From Azadirachta indica (taxonomy: Eukaryota > Streptophyta > Magnoliopsida > Sapindales > Meliaceae), in the NCBI GenBank assembly GCA_022749755.1, contig CM040444.1, forward strand, positions 18,831,274 through 18,895,273: a DNA stretch of 64,000 nt. Reading direction: 5' to 3'. The first letter of the stretch is position 1. The number at the start of each line of letters is the position of its first letter. A program made the translations under genes and the position numbers. Of this stretch, positions 1 through 12,669 are shown piece by piece. The notes under the pieces were generated by a model that saw nothing but the letters and a program-made list of their open reading frames with translations, was not told the DNA's origin and did not search any database.

Positions 1-559
1 ATGAAAAATGTAAAATAAAAGTGTGCATTAAGAAAAAAGTAACATAAATTTTTCGTGCAATGTACCACTGTTTTAACTTTTAAATAGTTGAGATCATTTT
101 TGTATTTTGCTCTTTCGTGTGATTGAAAATAAAATACATTTAATGGTTTGTCTGAAGATGAAGTTTTGGTCTTAGAAGAGATAGTGGTGGCCATAGATGA
201 ACATATGGAATCTTTTATTTTTAATGTTTCGTCTCATGATGAAGCTTTTGTCTTCGTAAAAATAGTGATGGCGTTACATAATTAAGTGTTTCAAAAAATA
301 GGAATATCCTTTATCTAAATTAAAATGTTAACAATAAGATAGTATTCATTTTTTCCACTTGAAGTTTGAACATTACTGAAATATAAATTTAATAGAAATT
401 TGAATTTGATTGATATATTTATTTTTTTATTTTAAACATTTGAATATGAATATTAAGTTATTCACTTTTATAAAAACAAAACAAACAAAACTGTTATGTT
501 GATATATACACCCTAAAAAAATATATAAAATTAATATATTAAGTTGTTAACGTATATAA
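1..559. other. AT-rich intergenic DNA
   Basis: No coding sequence, RNA gene or recognisable transposon end was seen here. The sequence is AT-rich with only short chance reading frames. Confidence 0.6.
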
Positions 560-820
560 GGGAGAATGTCTATTACTCTCCTATTTTTTGAACTAATGCC
601 CTACTACTCAGTATATTTTCTTTAATATCCTATCACCCTTTTGAGTTTCGATTTTGTCCTTTAATATTTTAAATATTTTTTATTTTACCATTTTATAAAC
701 TAATTAAGTTGAAGGACAAAATTGAAAAAAAAATTAAAGAGGTAATGGGGCATCAGAAAAAATATAAGTAAGTAATGAGGTATTAACTCAAAAAATAAGG
801 AGGTAATGGGCATTCTCTTC
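560..820. mobile_element. foldback MITE, about 260 bp
   Basis: The left end (GGGAGAATGTCTATTACTC) and the reverse complement of the right end (GAAGAGAATGCCCATTACCTC) align for roughly 90-100 bp on each side, leaving a short central loop. Both flanks contain TATATAA (553-559 and 822-828), a possible target duplication, but this is weak in such AT-rich DNA. There is no coding capacity, so this is a non-autonomous inverted-repeat element. The superfamily is not certain. Confidence 0.65.
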
Positions 821-1002
821 ATATATAATTATTAAATAGTAAACTAAGGGTATTATTTATCAATAAAAGATTTAATTTATTCAAAATTTTGATTATTTAG
901 ATTTAAATTAAAATTTTTAACTTAATTATGTTACAAGTTTTCATACATAAGTTGAAAAACATTCAACTCTTAAATATTTAAATAAAATTATTTAAATTAA
1001 GT

Positions 1003-1342
1003 GGAAAATACAAACAGCCCCTAAGTTAAGTCAAATTTTAATAATTATTTTGTTATTAAAAAATGAAAATAATAAATTATAATTATGTGAATTAAATTTA
1101 CCATTGTGTCAATAAAAAATAATATAATTTTTCAATATATATTAAAATAAAATATTATACACATTTTCTTTAAAATTTTTTATAATCGTTATATATTAAA
1201 TTATAACTATAAAATTAAACCAAAAAAATAGGGAGCATTTTAGCATATAATTTTATCCAAATTTGTTATTTACATTTAAATTCAAATAAATTTACTTAAG
1301 TCTAGGGGTTAAAATGATAATATCTTAAAAGTTAATGGGAAT
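1003..1342. mobile_element. possible short inverted-repeat element
   Basis: A CCCCTAAGTTAAGTC-type sequence near 1018 is matched, in inverted orientation and imperfectly, by CTTAAGTCTAGGGG near 1295-1312. The arms are about 30 bp and flank AT-rich DNA without coding capacity. It could be a decayed MITE or chance similarity. Confidence 0.3.
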
Positions 1343-1460
1343 ATTTTATTTTCTAAAATTTTAGAGGTATCTGACGCACACTAAAAAACTTTGGGAATTT
1401 TTGTTGCTTCTCTAAAAGTTAAAAGGATATATCACAGTATCCCTATTGAAAAAAGAATGA

Positions 1461-1480
1461 ATATATATATATATATATAT
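1461..1480. repeat. (AT)n microsatellite
   Basis: About ten uninterrupted AT dinucleotides. Similar runs occur at about 4118-4137 and 15373-15392. Confidence 0.9.
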
Positions 1481-2256
1481 TATGATTTAGTCAAAATAAC
1501 GTTTTATTTAATTAATTTAAGATATATTCACACAAATTTCATTAGTCAAAATTTTGTTAACTAGAATAGTATTTTCACTTTTTTAGTTATGAACTATATT
1601 TTCATTTTAATCTTAATCATTTTAGGAGTTAATATAGTAAATTATATTTAATTTTGTTAAACTTCACGAATTAAACTAATAAACGAGGGTTTCCTAGGGT
1701 GCTTTTTAAGTATTATAGTAAGGATACAAACTCTTTATATAAACTGAAGTGTTATTACAGTATTGATTAATAAAAATGCAAAAAAAATTAATTTAAAAAG
1801 AATAATACTATCATATTATATCAGTTTGCACTCATAGTTTTTATAAATGTTTATCTTTAAATTTTGAAGAACAAACTAGTCACGAAATTAGTATAGTTTG
1901 TATTCTAGAAAATTAGTTAGGATTCACTTTCAAAAATTTTTAGAAAGCTATTTAGTGATGTTTCATTTAGTCATATTGGTGAATTGCTTCTCTTTTAATA
2001 TATTATTATGAATATTTTTTCTTTGATGCTTGAACATATAAAATTTTATATTCATTTGGCGATTGATTAATGTTTCAAATTTATTGACCAATATTCATAT
2101 TTTATTTAATCATTAAATGTTCAATATATTATAAAATTACTTCATTGTCATTAATTGTCCATTAAGTTGTATAAGTAATTACCTAACTTTGAAGGAATAA
2201 TAACATTTTTTATCGCAAAGAACAATATTTTTCTTTCTTACTAATGACATGGCAAT

Positions 2257-2360
2257 TTTAAAAAAAGTTAACTATAGTGTTCATTGGACGGAATTTTAAT
2301 GGGTAAATTTAAAAAAAGTTAACTATAGTGTTCATTGGATGGAATTTTAATGGGTAAATT
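2257..2360. repeat. two-copy tandem repeat, 51-bp unit
   Basis: The unit containing GTTAACTATAGTGTTCATTG starts at 2267 and again at 2318, a period of 51 bp, with one C/T difference between copies. It lies just upstream of the TIR remnant and looks like a recent slippage duplication. Confidence 0.85.
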
Positions 2361-2469
2361 AATCAACAAAAAACTTCGAGGAAGGTTAAGGGATAATAGG
2401 GAATGGTCATAGCTTGTTTTTGTTCTTCTTCATTGTTCACGGATAAAAACTCTCCTAAAGAAGTACAAC

Positions 2470-2900
2470 TTTTTTCTTAGTTTTAGAGATGTGGATACTA
2501 ACATAATTTTACAACTCATCTTTAGGAAGCTTTTTGTCAAAAAAATATTGAAACTTTTATTGATGAGAAACTTAGTAAAGGAGATGAAATTTCTCCATCT
2601 CCTTTAAATGCAAGTAAAATAAATCAGAGATTTCAGTTGTCATTTTCTCATAAGTTATACTTCTTTCAAATAGTATGTGAATGAACTTGTAAAAATTCTC
2701 AAATACAAAAAAAAGCATGGGTAGATTGTGATACCCATTTTCTTTCACATTGATCCATTAGATGTAAGGAATTAAGCAAGAAATTTTGGAGTTACATTTT
2801 TGGAACTTAAAGAAAGATTTAAGGAAAGAGCAGAGAAGTTGCAAAGATGGAGGAATGCTTCAAGGGAAGTAGCCAGTTTCTCTGGCTATGATTCTTGTGT
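2470..2900 (+). pseudogene. TIR domain remnant of the TNL
   Basis: Translation in shifting frames gives the TIR opening FFLSFRDVDTN (family usually FLSFRGEDTR), then a KKNIETFIDEKLSKGDEIS-like stretch, then a region ending in WRNASREVASFSGYDS, which matches the TIR-to-NB linker of plant TNLs. An in-frame stop after the residues corresponding to the W-C-L-N-E region and several frame changes break it. About 180 bp of reading frame downstream (to 3075) shows no family similarity. Confidence 0.85.
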
Positions 2901-3228
2901 CATAATTCGGTATTTCTTGATATTAATTTGTGGGGAAGATGCAGATTTCTCCCCTGATTTGTTGGCATTATACCACTTGTTTCCCTATTATTTCAAAAGT
3001 ACATCTTATCCCTACGTTATAATAGTCACGATTGTTTTTCATTTTTTGAGGACAATATCATTTTTTCACTCTTAAATAAATACAACTCCATCACTTATTT
3101 TACAAGGTCCACATGCCTCAGTCTTTATCTCTCTTTTTTCTTTTGTCATTTTCTCTAATAAAGGATTTACAAGCCCTTAAAGTTAGATTTATTGGACTAA
3201 TTAGTTTTAATAGTTTCAATTTTTTAGA

Positions 3229-3892
3229 GGTTAAAGGACTTATAAGTTCTTAACGTTTGGCTTATTGAACTGATTAGTCAAATGGTTAAAAATACTAATA
3301 AAAGTTCTAATTTATTTTAAAAAAATAAGTGTACCCCTATACAATAATAGTTTTTTATTAAAAATAACTATTAAACTTTTAAAATTTAACAAAATATAAT
3401 ATATTTATGTAAAATATATTAATAAACTAAATAATAATATTATTTTTTAGCACTTTAATACCATAATATTCATTAATATATTATAATTTATTTATCGATA
3501 ATATTTTTATTTTATTATATTATATAATTTTATCTATATATAAATATATTTTATTTAGATTTCAATATAATCATAAAATATTTTATTTATAAATTTATAT
3601 CTTATTAATAAATTTTCTAATACGTAATTAACATTGGATTGTTAATATTTTGTAAAAAAAATAAATTTAGATTTTACTTATATTATATGCATAGCTATTT
3701 AATTATCAATATGTTCATTCTTATATTTAGTTTTAAATAAGAGTTTAAGAATAATTCTTTTAGATAACTACAATTAAATAAGAGTATGTTGGTTATTTTA
3801 AAATAAATTGGAATTTTTATAGATATTTTTTAAACTATTGGGACTAATCAATCTAGTAGACCAAATTTTAGAGACTTATAAGTCCTTTTTCA
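3229..3892. mobile_element. foldback Mutator-like MITE with imperfect 9-bp TSD
   Basis: About 100 bp at the left (from GGTTAAAGGACTTATAAG) is inverted at the right end (reverse complement GTGAAAAAGGACTTATAAG), with matching sequence through the TAATTTATTTTAAAA segment. Flanks TTTTTTAGA (3220-3228) and CTTTTTAGA (3893-3901) agree at 8 of 9 positions, the TSD length of Mutator-like elements. A second, partial copy of the left arm lies at about 3166-3215. No coding capacity. It sits between the TIR and NB-ARC parts of the TNL pseudogene. Confidence 0.65.
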
Positions 3893-3901
3893 CTTTTTAG
3901 A

Positions 3902-4880
3902 AGAAAATTTTAAAATAATTAAAAGTTAGATTTTAAAAAATTGGAATATTTTTCCTCTCTCCCTTTTATACCAATCAATTTTTTTGTAAGTAAAAAATTT
4001 TAAAAATTAATTTTCTAAAAGAATGAAATGGGTAGATGAAGACTTAAATATTTAACCTCATAGTCAATAATTTTAGTTAAACAATTATACCACACATATA
4101 TTTCTATTTATTTTGTGATATATATATATATATATATTGCTATATTGGATAAATGATTAGATATTCTATTACATATATGTTGGTTCAACAAAAAAAATAT
4201 AAAGAATAATAAGAATAAAATTACCTAATAAAAAATAAAAATATTTTTATGCAAAAAAATTATGAACATATGATATTTTATAATGTTTTATATTAATATA
4301 AAAATTAAAATATTTGAAAGTTATACACAAAACTTATTATTTTCAGCCATAAAGTGAAATGAAAAATTTTTTAAAAATAAAATTGTTCAATCTCTTCTCT
4401 TCTCTACTACTTCTTTTTCCTTTCTCACTTGTGCTTTCTTTCTTTTGTTTTAAAATTTTTAATTATCATGAAAATGTAAAGGAAATGAAAAAATGATCGT
4501 TTTTAATATTCATTATTATTTTTAGGGACAAAATGATAAAATATTTCAAAAAGTGAAAAGTTAACACTCAAGTTATAATGATAGAAGGTAAGACATAGTT
4601 TTAAAACAATATAGGGATGTAAGTGGTAGAACTGCTATAAAACAAGGAGGGAGGGAATTGGTGTTTCCCCTTAATTTCTTACATATATATACCTTTAATT
4701 GACTTTTTTTATCCATCAAAGTTATAATACTTTTGATTCGTATTTGTTAAGTCTGAATTAATACTTATACAAAAAAATTTGGAAGTTATTTTAAAGAGAT
4801 TTAATGATATGTTTCCAGTTGAACTTGACAAAAACTTGGTTGGAGTATAATCATGCATTACAAATATCGAATCATTATTA
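3902..4880. other. AT-rich spacer inside the TNL pseudogene
   Basis: No exon similarity seen. It contains an (AT)n run near 4118-4137. The segment takes the place expected for the TIR-NBS intron but is much longer than usual, so transposon-derived DNA has probably accumulated in it. Confidence 0.5.
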
Positions 4881-4885
4881 AGTTA

Positions 4886-5850
4886 TAGGTTGGAAGGTGT
4901 TTACACTTTGGGCATTTAAGGCACCAGTGGTATTGGGAAGACAACAATTGCCCATGCTATTTTTAACAAATTCTCTAGTCACTTTGATGGTTCTTACTTT
5001 TTTCAAAATGTTAGAGAAGAATATGAAAAGAATGTTGGTTTACCTCAATTGTAAAGAGAACTTCTTTCTACATTATTAGGGGATGAAAATTTGAAAATTG
5101 ACATTACTAATATTAGGTCCCATTTTAGAAGGTTAAGTTGCAGAAAAACTCTAATTACTTTTAATAATGTAACTCATTCCGACCAAATAGAATCCTTAGT
5201 CTGTAGGATTGATTGGTTCATGTGAGGCAATCTAATTATTATAATAACAAGAGATAAACAAGTTTTTCAAAATTGCAGAGCAAAAAGCATTTATAAGATG
5301 AAGGAATTAGCAAATGTTGATGCTCTTAAACTTTTCAATTGCTACACCTTCAAATAAGACTCTCTAAATGTGGGTTATGAAGAACTGTTTAACAATGTAA
5401 TACAATATGTTCAAGGTGTTCCATTAGCTCTTGAAGTTTTAGGTCATTTTTTATTTGGGAAGAGTAAAGGAGAATGGAAGAGTAAAATAAAGAAGCTAAA
5501 GAGAATTCCTCATAAAGATATCCAAAAGGTATTCAAAATAAGCTACAACAGCTTGGATAACAAAATACAAAATATTTTTCTTGTCATTGCATGTTTCCTT
5601 AATTAAAGTTGTGATAGAGACTTTGCAATACAATTCTTGGATACTTGTGGCTTTATACAGAAATAAGAATTAGAATTCTTGTTGAGAAGTAACTTATAAT
5701 TATATTAAACAATAAGATAACAATGCATGATCTACTATAAGAAATGGGTCATAAAACTGTACAGCAAGAATCTGTTGATAATCTTGGAAAACGTAATTGG
5801 TTGTACCATGCTGACGAAATTTTAGATGTTTTGATATATAATATGGTGAG
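4886..5850 (+). pseudogene. NB-ARC domain remnant of the TNL
   Basis: Motifs appear in canonical order: P-loop GTSGIGKTT (about 4920-4946), RNBS-A-like FDGSYFFQNVRE, kinase-2 LITFNNV (about 5151-5172, with the usual D-D replaced by N-N), RNBS-B (ITRDKQV), GVPLAL (about 5415-5432; family GLPLAL), RNBS-D (IFLVIACFLN) and MHD (MHDLL, 5723-5737). Several in-frame stops (for example before GNLIIIITRD, and after MHDLL) and frame changes disable it. The exon appears to end near 5845 at ATG|GTGAGC. Confidence 0.88.
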
Positions 5851-6020
5851 CATTTTCTTAGAGATTAATATGTAGGACAATGATACATTATAAACTTTAT
5901 ATACATTTATTTATGTGCAAATTAAAATTAATGGAAGAGTAAAAATAAATGAAAATATAGTGAATAGACATGATAATAAATTATAAAAAATGCAATTTGT
6001 ACAAAAATTTATTTCTTTTT

Positions 6021-6670
6021 TACTAATATTAGGTCCCATTTTAGAAGGTTAAGTCATAGATAGATTCTAATTACTTTTGATAATGTGACTCATCCTGACC
6101 AAATAGAATCCTTAATCTATAGGCTTGATTGGTTCATGTGAGGTAATCTAATTATTATAATAACAAGAGATAAACAAGTTCTTCAAAATTGTAGAGCGAA
6201 AGGCATTTATGAGATGAAGGAATTAGCAAATGTTGATGCTCTTAAGTTTTTCAATTGCTATGCCTTCAATTAGCAAATGTGGGTTACGAAGAACTATCCA
6301 ACAAAGTAATACAATATGTTCAAGGTGTTCCATTAGCTCTTAAAGTTTTAGGTCATTTTTTATTTGGGAAGAGTAATGGAGAATGGAAGAGTGAAATAAA
6401 GAAACTAAAGAGAATTCCTCATAAAAATATCCTAAAGGTACTCAAAATAAGCTACAACTGCTTGGATGACAAAATACAAAATATTTTTTTTTGGATTTTT
6501 TTATGTATAATATGGTGAGCATTTTCTAGAGATTAATATGTAGGACAATGATACATTATAAACTTTATATACATTTATTTATGTGCAAATTAAAATTAAT
6601 GGAAGAGTAAAAATAAATGAAAATATAGTGAATAGACATGACAATAAATTATAAAAAAAACAATTTGTAC
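6021..6670 (+). repeat. partial tandem duplicate of the NB-ARC exon and its downstream intron
   Basis: The segment starting TACTAATATTAGGTCCC at 5105 recurs at 6021 (offset 916 bp) and is collinear from kinase-2 through RNBS-B, GVPLAL and the LKRIPHK region. The second copy then skips the RNBS-D to MHD part and rejoins at the intron start (ATATGGTGAGCATTTTC; about 5842 in copy 1, 6510 in copy 2), continuing to about 6670. It is therefore a tandem duplication with an internal deletion. It post-dates much of the decay, because copies share the stop before GNLIIIITRD. Confidence 0.88.
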
Positions 6671-6824
6671 AAAAATTTATTTAGATTCTTTGTATGTATA
6701 ATAATACACATATTATTTTATTTGTTTACTATCAATTTGGGGTTGTAATAGTTTCTCAAAATTGTTAATTTATTTAAATTTATAAAATTTGATATACAAA
6801 TTTTTGAATTTTTTATTATTATTA

Positions 6825-8491
6825 GGGAACTGAAATAATTCAAGATATCTCTTCAAATATGTCTAAACATTAAGAGATAAATTTTAATTTTAATAATCTT
6901 AAAAAAATCAGTAATTTGAGATTCTTAAAATTTTATGTGGAGAATAAATGTAAGATATTTGATTTTGAAAATAAAGGATATATTTTTCCCAAACTGAGGT
7001 ATCTTTATTGACATGGATATCCATTGAAAACATTGCCTGTTCATGGAGAGAATCTTGTTTCACTTGTACTTTGTAAAAGTAAGGTTGAACAACTTTGGGA
7101 TGGTATTCAAGTACATGTTAGTACTCTTACGAAAACTTTTGTCATCATACACTTCCTTCAATTTGTCTTTTTTACATTTTTCTCATTATCTTTTAATTTT
7201 TTTTCAGAATCTTGTTACCTTGAAAGAAATCAATCTCAGTGGCTCTGTGCAACTAGTCAAACTCCCAGACCTCTTGACGGCCCAAAATCTTAGGAAGTTG
7301 ATTTTACAAGACTATTCATGTTTGGTTGAGACACACGCATCTATCGAATATTTGAATAATCTTGTTGAGCTTGAGTTAACCGATTGTATTAGCACAAAAG
7401 AGTCTTCCAAGAAGCACTCGTTCAGAGTAGCTTGCATACAATTATGTTTCGGGATGATCAAATCTGAAGAGGTTTCCTAAGATCTCATCTTATAATTTAG
7501 AATGGTTACATTTGAGTGGAACAGCAATCGAAGAACTACCCTCATTCATTGGGTGTCAAGCAAGACTGGTCACATTTATACCTTCATAATTGTTTGTTGA
7601 ATATTTGTGTGGTATTTCAAAATACCAAAACATCCCATATTAGCTATTTGTAAGGCTCTTGAAGTGTTTACATACGAAAACAATCATAGAGTTAGTCTAC
7701 AAGCTAGTATAAGGGCTTCCTTCGTGCAACGACAAGTCAGCTCAAGCCCAGTTGTGAGATCTCCTGTCATAACCGTATTAATTACCTCTCCTATTGTCAA
7801 GAAGCGTTTAAATTTGTCCCCCAAATTCGCCTTCGACTATTTTGTTCCTTTGTCATATTACAAGAAGATTTCGACAAGTTTTCCAACATTGTTCAAGCCT
7901 TAAAAGCCTCCCAAGCAGTTTCAATAAGTTGAAACCTCTTTGAAATTTTTGATCTCTCTAGTTGCTCAAATCTTCAGATATTGTCCGATTTAGAAACATT
8001 GGAGCATCTCTATGTTGATGGGACTCAGAAAGAAGAATCACCCATCATCCATTGTATGTCCGAATGAACTTAATTATCTAAATTTCGAGAGATTCAAGGG
8101 TCATAAGCAGATGGGTGGTTTCATATTGCCAATTTCATTATCTTTATATTGCTTGCGTTATTTGTCTCTATCTGATTGTGGCAACACGGAGTTACCTGAA
8201 AGTCTTGGGCAGTTATTCTCTCTAGAGCATTTGTATCTTGATAAAAACTATTTTGAGAGAATACCAAGAAGTATCATAAACCTTTGTAAATTGGAGAGCC
8301 TCAAGCTACGTTATTGCGAGAGACTTCAATCATTACTAAATCTTCCCTGCAATCTACAACGCATGGATGCGGCTCATTGCACATCACTGGATGTATCATC
8401 ATGTTTATCAATTTTCAAACTTACGAGGTTATACAAGCATATTGTTGAGAGCTTTCACCTGTCAAATTGCTATAAATTGGACGGGGAGCAG
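6825..8491 (+). pseudogene. leucine-rich-repeat exons of the TNL
   Basis: The first LRR exon has the LRR3-type signature (GYPLKTLP ... ENLVSLVL ... VEQLWDGIQ, to 7110). After a 97-bp intron (7111-7207) the next exon reads NLVTLKEINLSGSVQLVKLP and continues with repeats, including SGTAIEELPSFIG. Later repeats (LPESLGQLFSLEHLYLDKNYFERIPRSI) lead into the RMDAAHCTSLD motif that closes many TNL LRRs. Stops and frame changes interrupt it, and about 300 bp at 7605-7905 has no LRR similarity and may be inserted. Confidence 0.88.
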
Positions 8492-8589
8492 GTATGTTTA
8501 TCTCTAATTTCTCTCTATTTATACAAAATTGGATGTTGAATTAATTAATTAATTAAAGTTAACAAAAACATTATGCTATTTGTGTGAAA

Positions 8590-8993
8590 CATCAACATCG
8601 TGCTACCTTCTTTTCCCTGGAAGTGAAATTCCAGAACGGTTTAAGTATAAAAGTATGGGATCTTCTGTAACCCTGAAGCTGCCAGCTATTGATTAGGATG
8701 AGTTCATAAATAAACTAGTTGGTTGTGGTTTTTGCTTTATTGTAGAATTAGCTGAACATCATTACATTGATGATCGACGTTTTAGCTTGCGGTATGAGAT
8801 GAAAATCAAAACCAAAGATGGGGACTGGCATCTTGCCTTTGACGACTATGTGGATGTATAGACTGTTGCGAGGTGGTGAGAATATGTGGAATTAATTTAT
8901 TAAATGCACAAGATTTCGAGGAATCAATGGAAGAGAAACGACACCTGCACCCCAGAAGATTGAAATGTTCCACAGAAAAGATTACCGATTAAC
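8590..8993 (+). pseudogene. TNL C-terminal (C-JID-like) domain remnant
   Basis: The translation includes FPGSEIPERFKYKSMGSSV followed by VTLKLPAID, a good match to the post-LRR domain of TNLs. An in-frame TAG follows LPAID. The last exon continues with a CGINLLNAQDFEESMEE-like tail to about 8993. Together with the upstream pieces it shows that the ancestral gene was full-length. Confidence 0.8.
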
Positions 8994-11900
8994 ATTCATT
9001 GATGAATTAAAATTTTTTATTTCTATTTGTTTTTCTCCGATTTGTTACAAATTCAAGATTTTGTATTTTATTCAATTAATTTGACTAACTGACCAACTTA
9101 TTCAGATTGTTATTAATTTGAGCTTGGTAACTTGAATTCTGTTTGGTTTTTCATTATTATTTATTTTGTAAACCATACATAGTTATGTATATTTATGATT
9201 TAAATTTATGAAAATTTATTTTATATGATTAAATAATAATTTTAAAATTAATTTTGTTTCATAATATTTTCATTCAATAAATTTAGAAGGGAATACATCA
9301 CTGATATACAACACAATACAGTGTATAAAAACTATGGCACCGTGCATTATTTATCTATTGATTAATAAAATAGTGTAATCTAATTTTTTAAATATTATAA
9401 AAATTTAACATTCAATTAATAAATAACAAGTTATTTAAGATGGTAAAAGTTCAAAACAAGAATTCAAAAAATTATTAAATTTTGTAAAAAGAAAAACGCT
9501 TTTCTTACTTTATTTTTATGCATTTATATTTAAGAATTTTACCATAATTTTTTCAAAATATTACTAGTTACTTCTCTTTTTTTTTGTCCTTTAATACTCC
9601 GTCGTGTAAAGAAAAATGGTAGACCATTTTTTCTATGGGGCTGAAGACTAGTGGGAACAGGCCGGGGTCCATCACAGCCTTTTGGATTAAACCATGGATG
9701 GTATGAGAGCCCATCCTTGTTTTAATAAAAGCAGGTCAAGGTTGGGGATGAGCTTATTTTCGCAGTCCTTTCCCGTTTTTTCCAAATTATAATTAAAAAA
9801 TTTTTTGTTGGTTAATTAAATATATGTGCATTTTATTTGATAAATAATTAGAAAAGTTTATGCTTTTCATTTTAGTCAGTCTAGTCTTTCAGAAAATTTT
9901 ATACTTTTTAATTTAATCAATTAAATCTTTAATATTTCTTTACAATTTTCCGATTCAATCAATTTTTTAAATTTAGTTTATTAATAAAAAAATTTGATAG
10001 ATAATCAATAACTGAAAAAATTGGACAATTTTAATTTGAAATAACACGCTTTGATAAAATAAAAATAATCAATTGATTTAAAAAATAATTAATTTATAAT
10101 TAATGAATTTTTTATTTTTATTTTTATTTTATATTTCATTTTCTATTTACCAAACAAAATATTTTTTTTTGCAAAATTATCAAAAAAAAAAAACTTTAGG
10201 AATGGTTTAATATATTTTATCTAATTTTTTATCAATTTTATTAAAACTTGATCATAATTTACTATTACATTTATTTATTTTTCTATTTATATAGGGTAAT
10301 AAAAAAATTGAAGTAAATGTATCGATCAAATTTAATATTTTTATTCCAATAAATTGTTATAAATTATAATATTTTTATAGCAATTTTTTCAATTAAATTG
10401 ATAATTTTTGCCAATTACTTTATTTTCATCAATTATTTTCTTAAAAAAATAAATATTTATTTTTGTTTTATTATTTTCATGATATGCAAAATAGTAATTT
10501 TATATAAGAAAATCAATTTATTATTATTGAAAAGATATAAAAAATATGTTTTGTATTATGAGAGTTCATGAAAAAATAAAAATTAATGATATATCTCTTA
10601 ATTTTACTTTTTAATAATAAATAAAAAATTAATAATCGTAAAAGTTAATTTTTGTTGAGTACTTTAAATATGTAATCAAATTAATAAATTTAATATTTTT
10701 AAAGATTTATGTTAAGTTTAGTTCTATTAAAAACAATTAAACTATTATATATTTTTGTAAACCATAAAGAAAACCTTTATCTAAAAACAAGTGAGTTGCT
10801 CTCATCTCTGCATCGTTTCTTCAAAATCACTTACTATTCATTGAAGTGAGAATAGTTTTCGCGAATTTGAATTACTAGGATGATTATTAATGTTATGTAC
10901 TAAGATTTTTTATTTTTATGGTTTTACTTATGGTTTTACTAACTTTTAGTATTGTTTTTTGTGATACTTGGGTTTTGATCACTATGATCTCATTTTGGTG
11001 AATTTTGTATTTAATATTTATAAAATAATTTTATAATTTAAAGTAATTCTTATTCAATAATTATAATTACCTATATATAATTTAAAGTACTGACTTATTA
11101 TTGAATAATAACAATTATATGTAAAATAAAAAAAAAAATTTGAAACTTTTTAAAATTAATTTTAAAAAGAAAATAAGTTATTTATAATCAAATTTATTTT
11201 ATTAGAGTTTTAAAATTATAACATCAAAATAGATTTATTGTTTCCTTATATAAGTATAAATAAAAATAATAGTAATAAATTTTTTTAAATAATTGTTAAC
11301 AAGAAAATTATTGTTAGATTACTATTAACAATAATTATTATTAAATTTGAATTATTTCATATCAATAATAACAATTCAAAAATAATGTTTTCAATAATAT
11401 AAATTAAATATTTATTCTTAGTTAAATATTAGTTATTTACACAATTTAATGAATAAGCATGAGTAGTTTTGTGGTTACTATGTGCTCATTTTCTTCCATG
11501 GCTAATGTTTGAATCCTTGTACTTGTATAATTTGTATTTATTTCCAAAAATTAAAATAGAGTCAAAAACGGGACATCTTCGACCCAACCCCGATTGGCCA
11601 AATAGTATTAAATAATTTTTTAAAAAATTCTTACCTTTCATCGCCAAAGGACTACAATTTCGTCGCTAAAAGTGGACTTTTAGCGATGACATCTTTTAGG
11701 AATGACTTCCATTATCATTAATTTTTTTTTTTTTTTTAGTGCCGTGAACCTTAAGCGTCCGATTCAAAAGTTCAAAGTTGAAAATTAATCTTTAGCTAGC
11801 AAAACCAATCATATATATCATAATATTCGAAGTACACGTTAGATAAATATTGGTTTCAAAAAACTCAAAACAATAATAAGGATAAAATTATTAGATCAAA

Positions 11901-12669
11901 ATTTAAAAAATAAGGATTTTGCACAAGATTGGGGCCACAAAAACATGTAAAACTTTGAACATTGTCTGTTGTCAAGGTGCTTAGGAGTTGCAGGTGATAG
12001 GATTTGGTGTTTGGAAACGATTATTTTTAAATAGTAAAAACAAGAAAATTAATTAAAGTATATGAGAAGATTCAAAAATGTTGGGTAAGAAAAACTAGCT
12101 TAATGTAAGGGCTACACATTATCAAATGCGAGGGGTTTGGGGTTATTAGTGATACTCTTGTTAAGGCACTTAAGGTGAATAGGCAAATCCTATTGTTGGG
12201 TTTTAACAGTTATATTATGAAATTTTATTGTTTTTACTGTAAATTATTTAGAATTATAATTATTTTATTTTACTGTGTACAGTTTACTTTATTAACTTCC
12301 GAAAGAACAAATCATAGGTATGTTGGATAAATTTTCTAATAAAGTACTATTCTCAACTTGTTTGAATACATGTAGATGGAGGGTATAAAGAAAACACTCT
12401 CTCTATTGAGGGCGTGTGTTTAATTTCTGATGTTGCTAGGATGTCCCACAAAGTTATGGGACTTTTCATCGTATTAAAATATGTGTTAATTTTACTTCAA
12501 TTTGTGAATTATATTTAAACTCTTAATAGAATTCTAATATAATATTACTTGTAATTGTTAGTTAATTAATAGTGTAGGAGAAGTAAGTGAAACATTTACC
12601 CTACTTTCTATAAAAATTATATTTATGTAACCCTCGAGAAAGACATATAACAATACATCATATTTTGTT
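8994..12669. other. AT-rich intergenic DNA
   Basis: No protein-coding similarity or RNA gene recognised. Scattered short repeats occur: a GC-richer patch at 9630-9770; a 24-base near-perfect palindrome TCGCTAAAAGT-GG-ACTTTTAGCGA around 11663-11690 that resembles a transposon subterminal repeat; and 11900-12000, which resembles 21060-21160 (shared GTAAAACTTTGA ... AAGGTGCT pattern), implying a dispersed repeat. Confidence 0.5.

Larger units (their letters stand above)
2470..8993 (+). pseudogene. TIR-NBS-LRR (TNL) disease-resistance pseudogene
   Basis: Pieces in the correct order for a TNL immune receptor lie on the plus strand: a TIR domain, an NB-ARC domain, leucine-rich repeats and the C-terminal jelly-roll/Ig-like domain typical of plant TNLs. 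Intact family members bind nucleotide through NB-ARC and trigger defence through TIR NADase activity. Here every exon carries stops and frameshifts, 1.9 kb of unrelated DNA (including a foldback element) separates TIR from NB-ARC, and part of NB-ARC is duplicated. Intron positions still look normal, for example after the first LRR exon (GT at 7111, AG ending 7207) and at 8492. It decayed from a genomic copy, not a retrocopy. No functional receptor could be made. Sub-parts are listed separately. Confidence 0.9.

Noticed and set aside
2893..3075. Continuation of the TIR reading frame beyond the TIR domain
   Set aside because: No similarity to TNL proteins; read-through into intron-like DNA.
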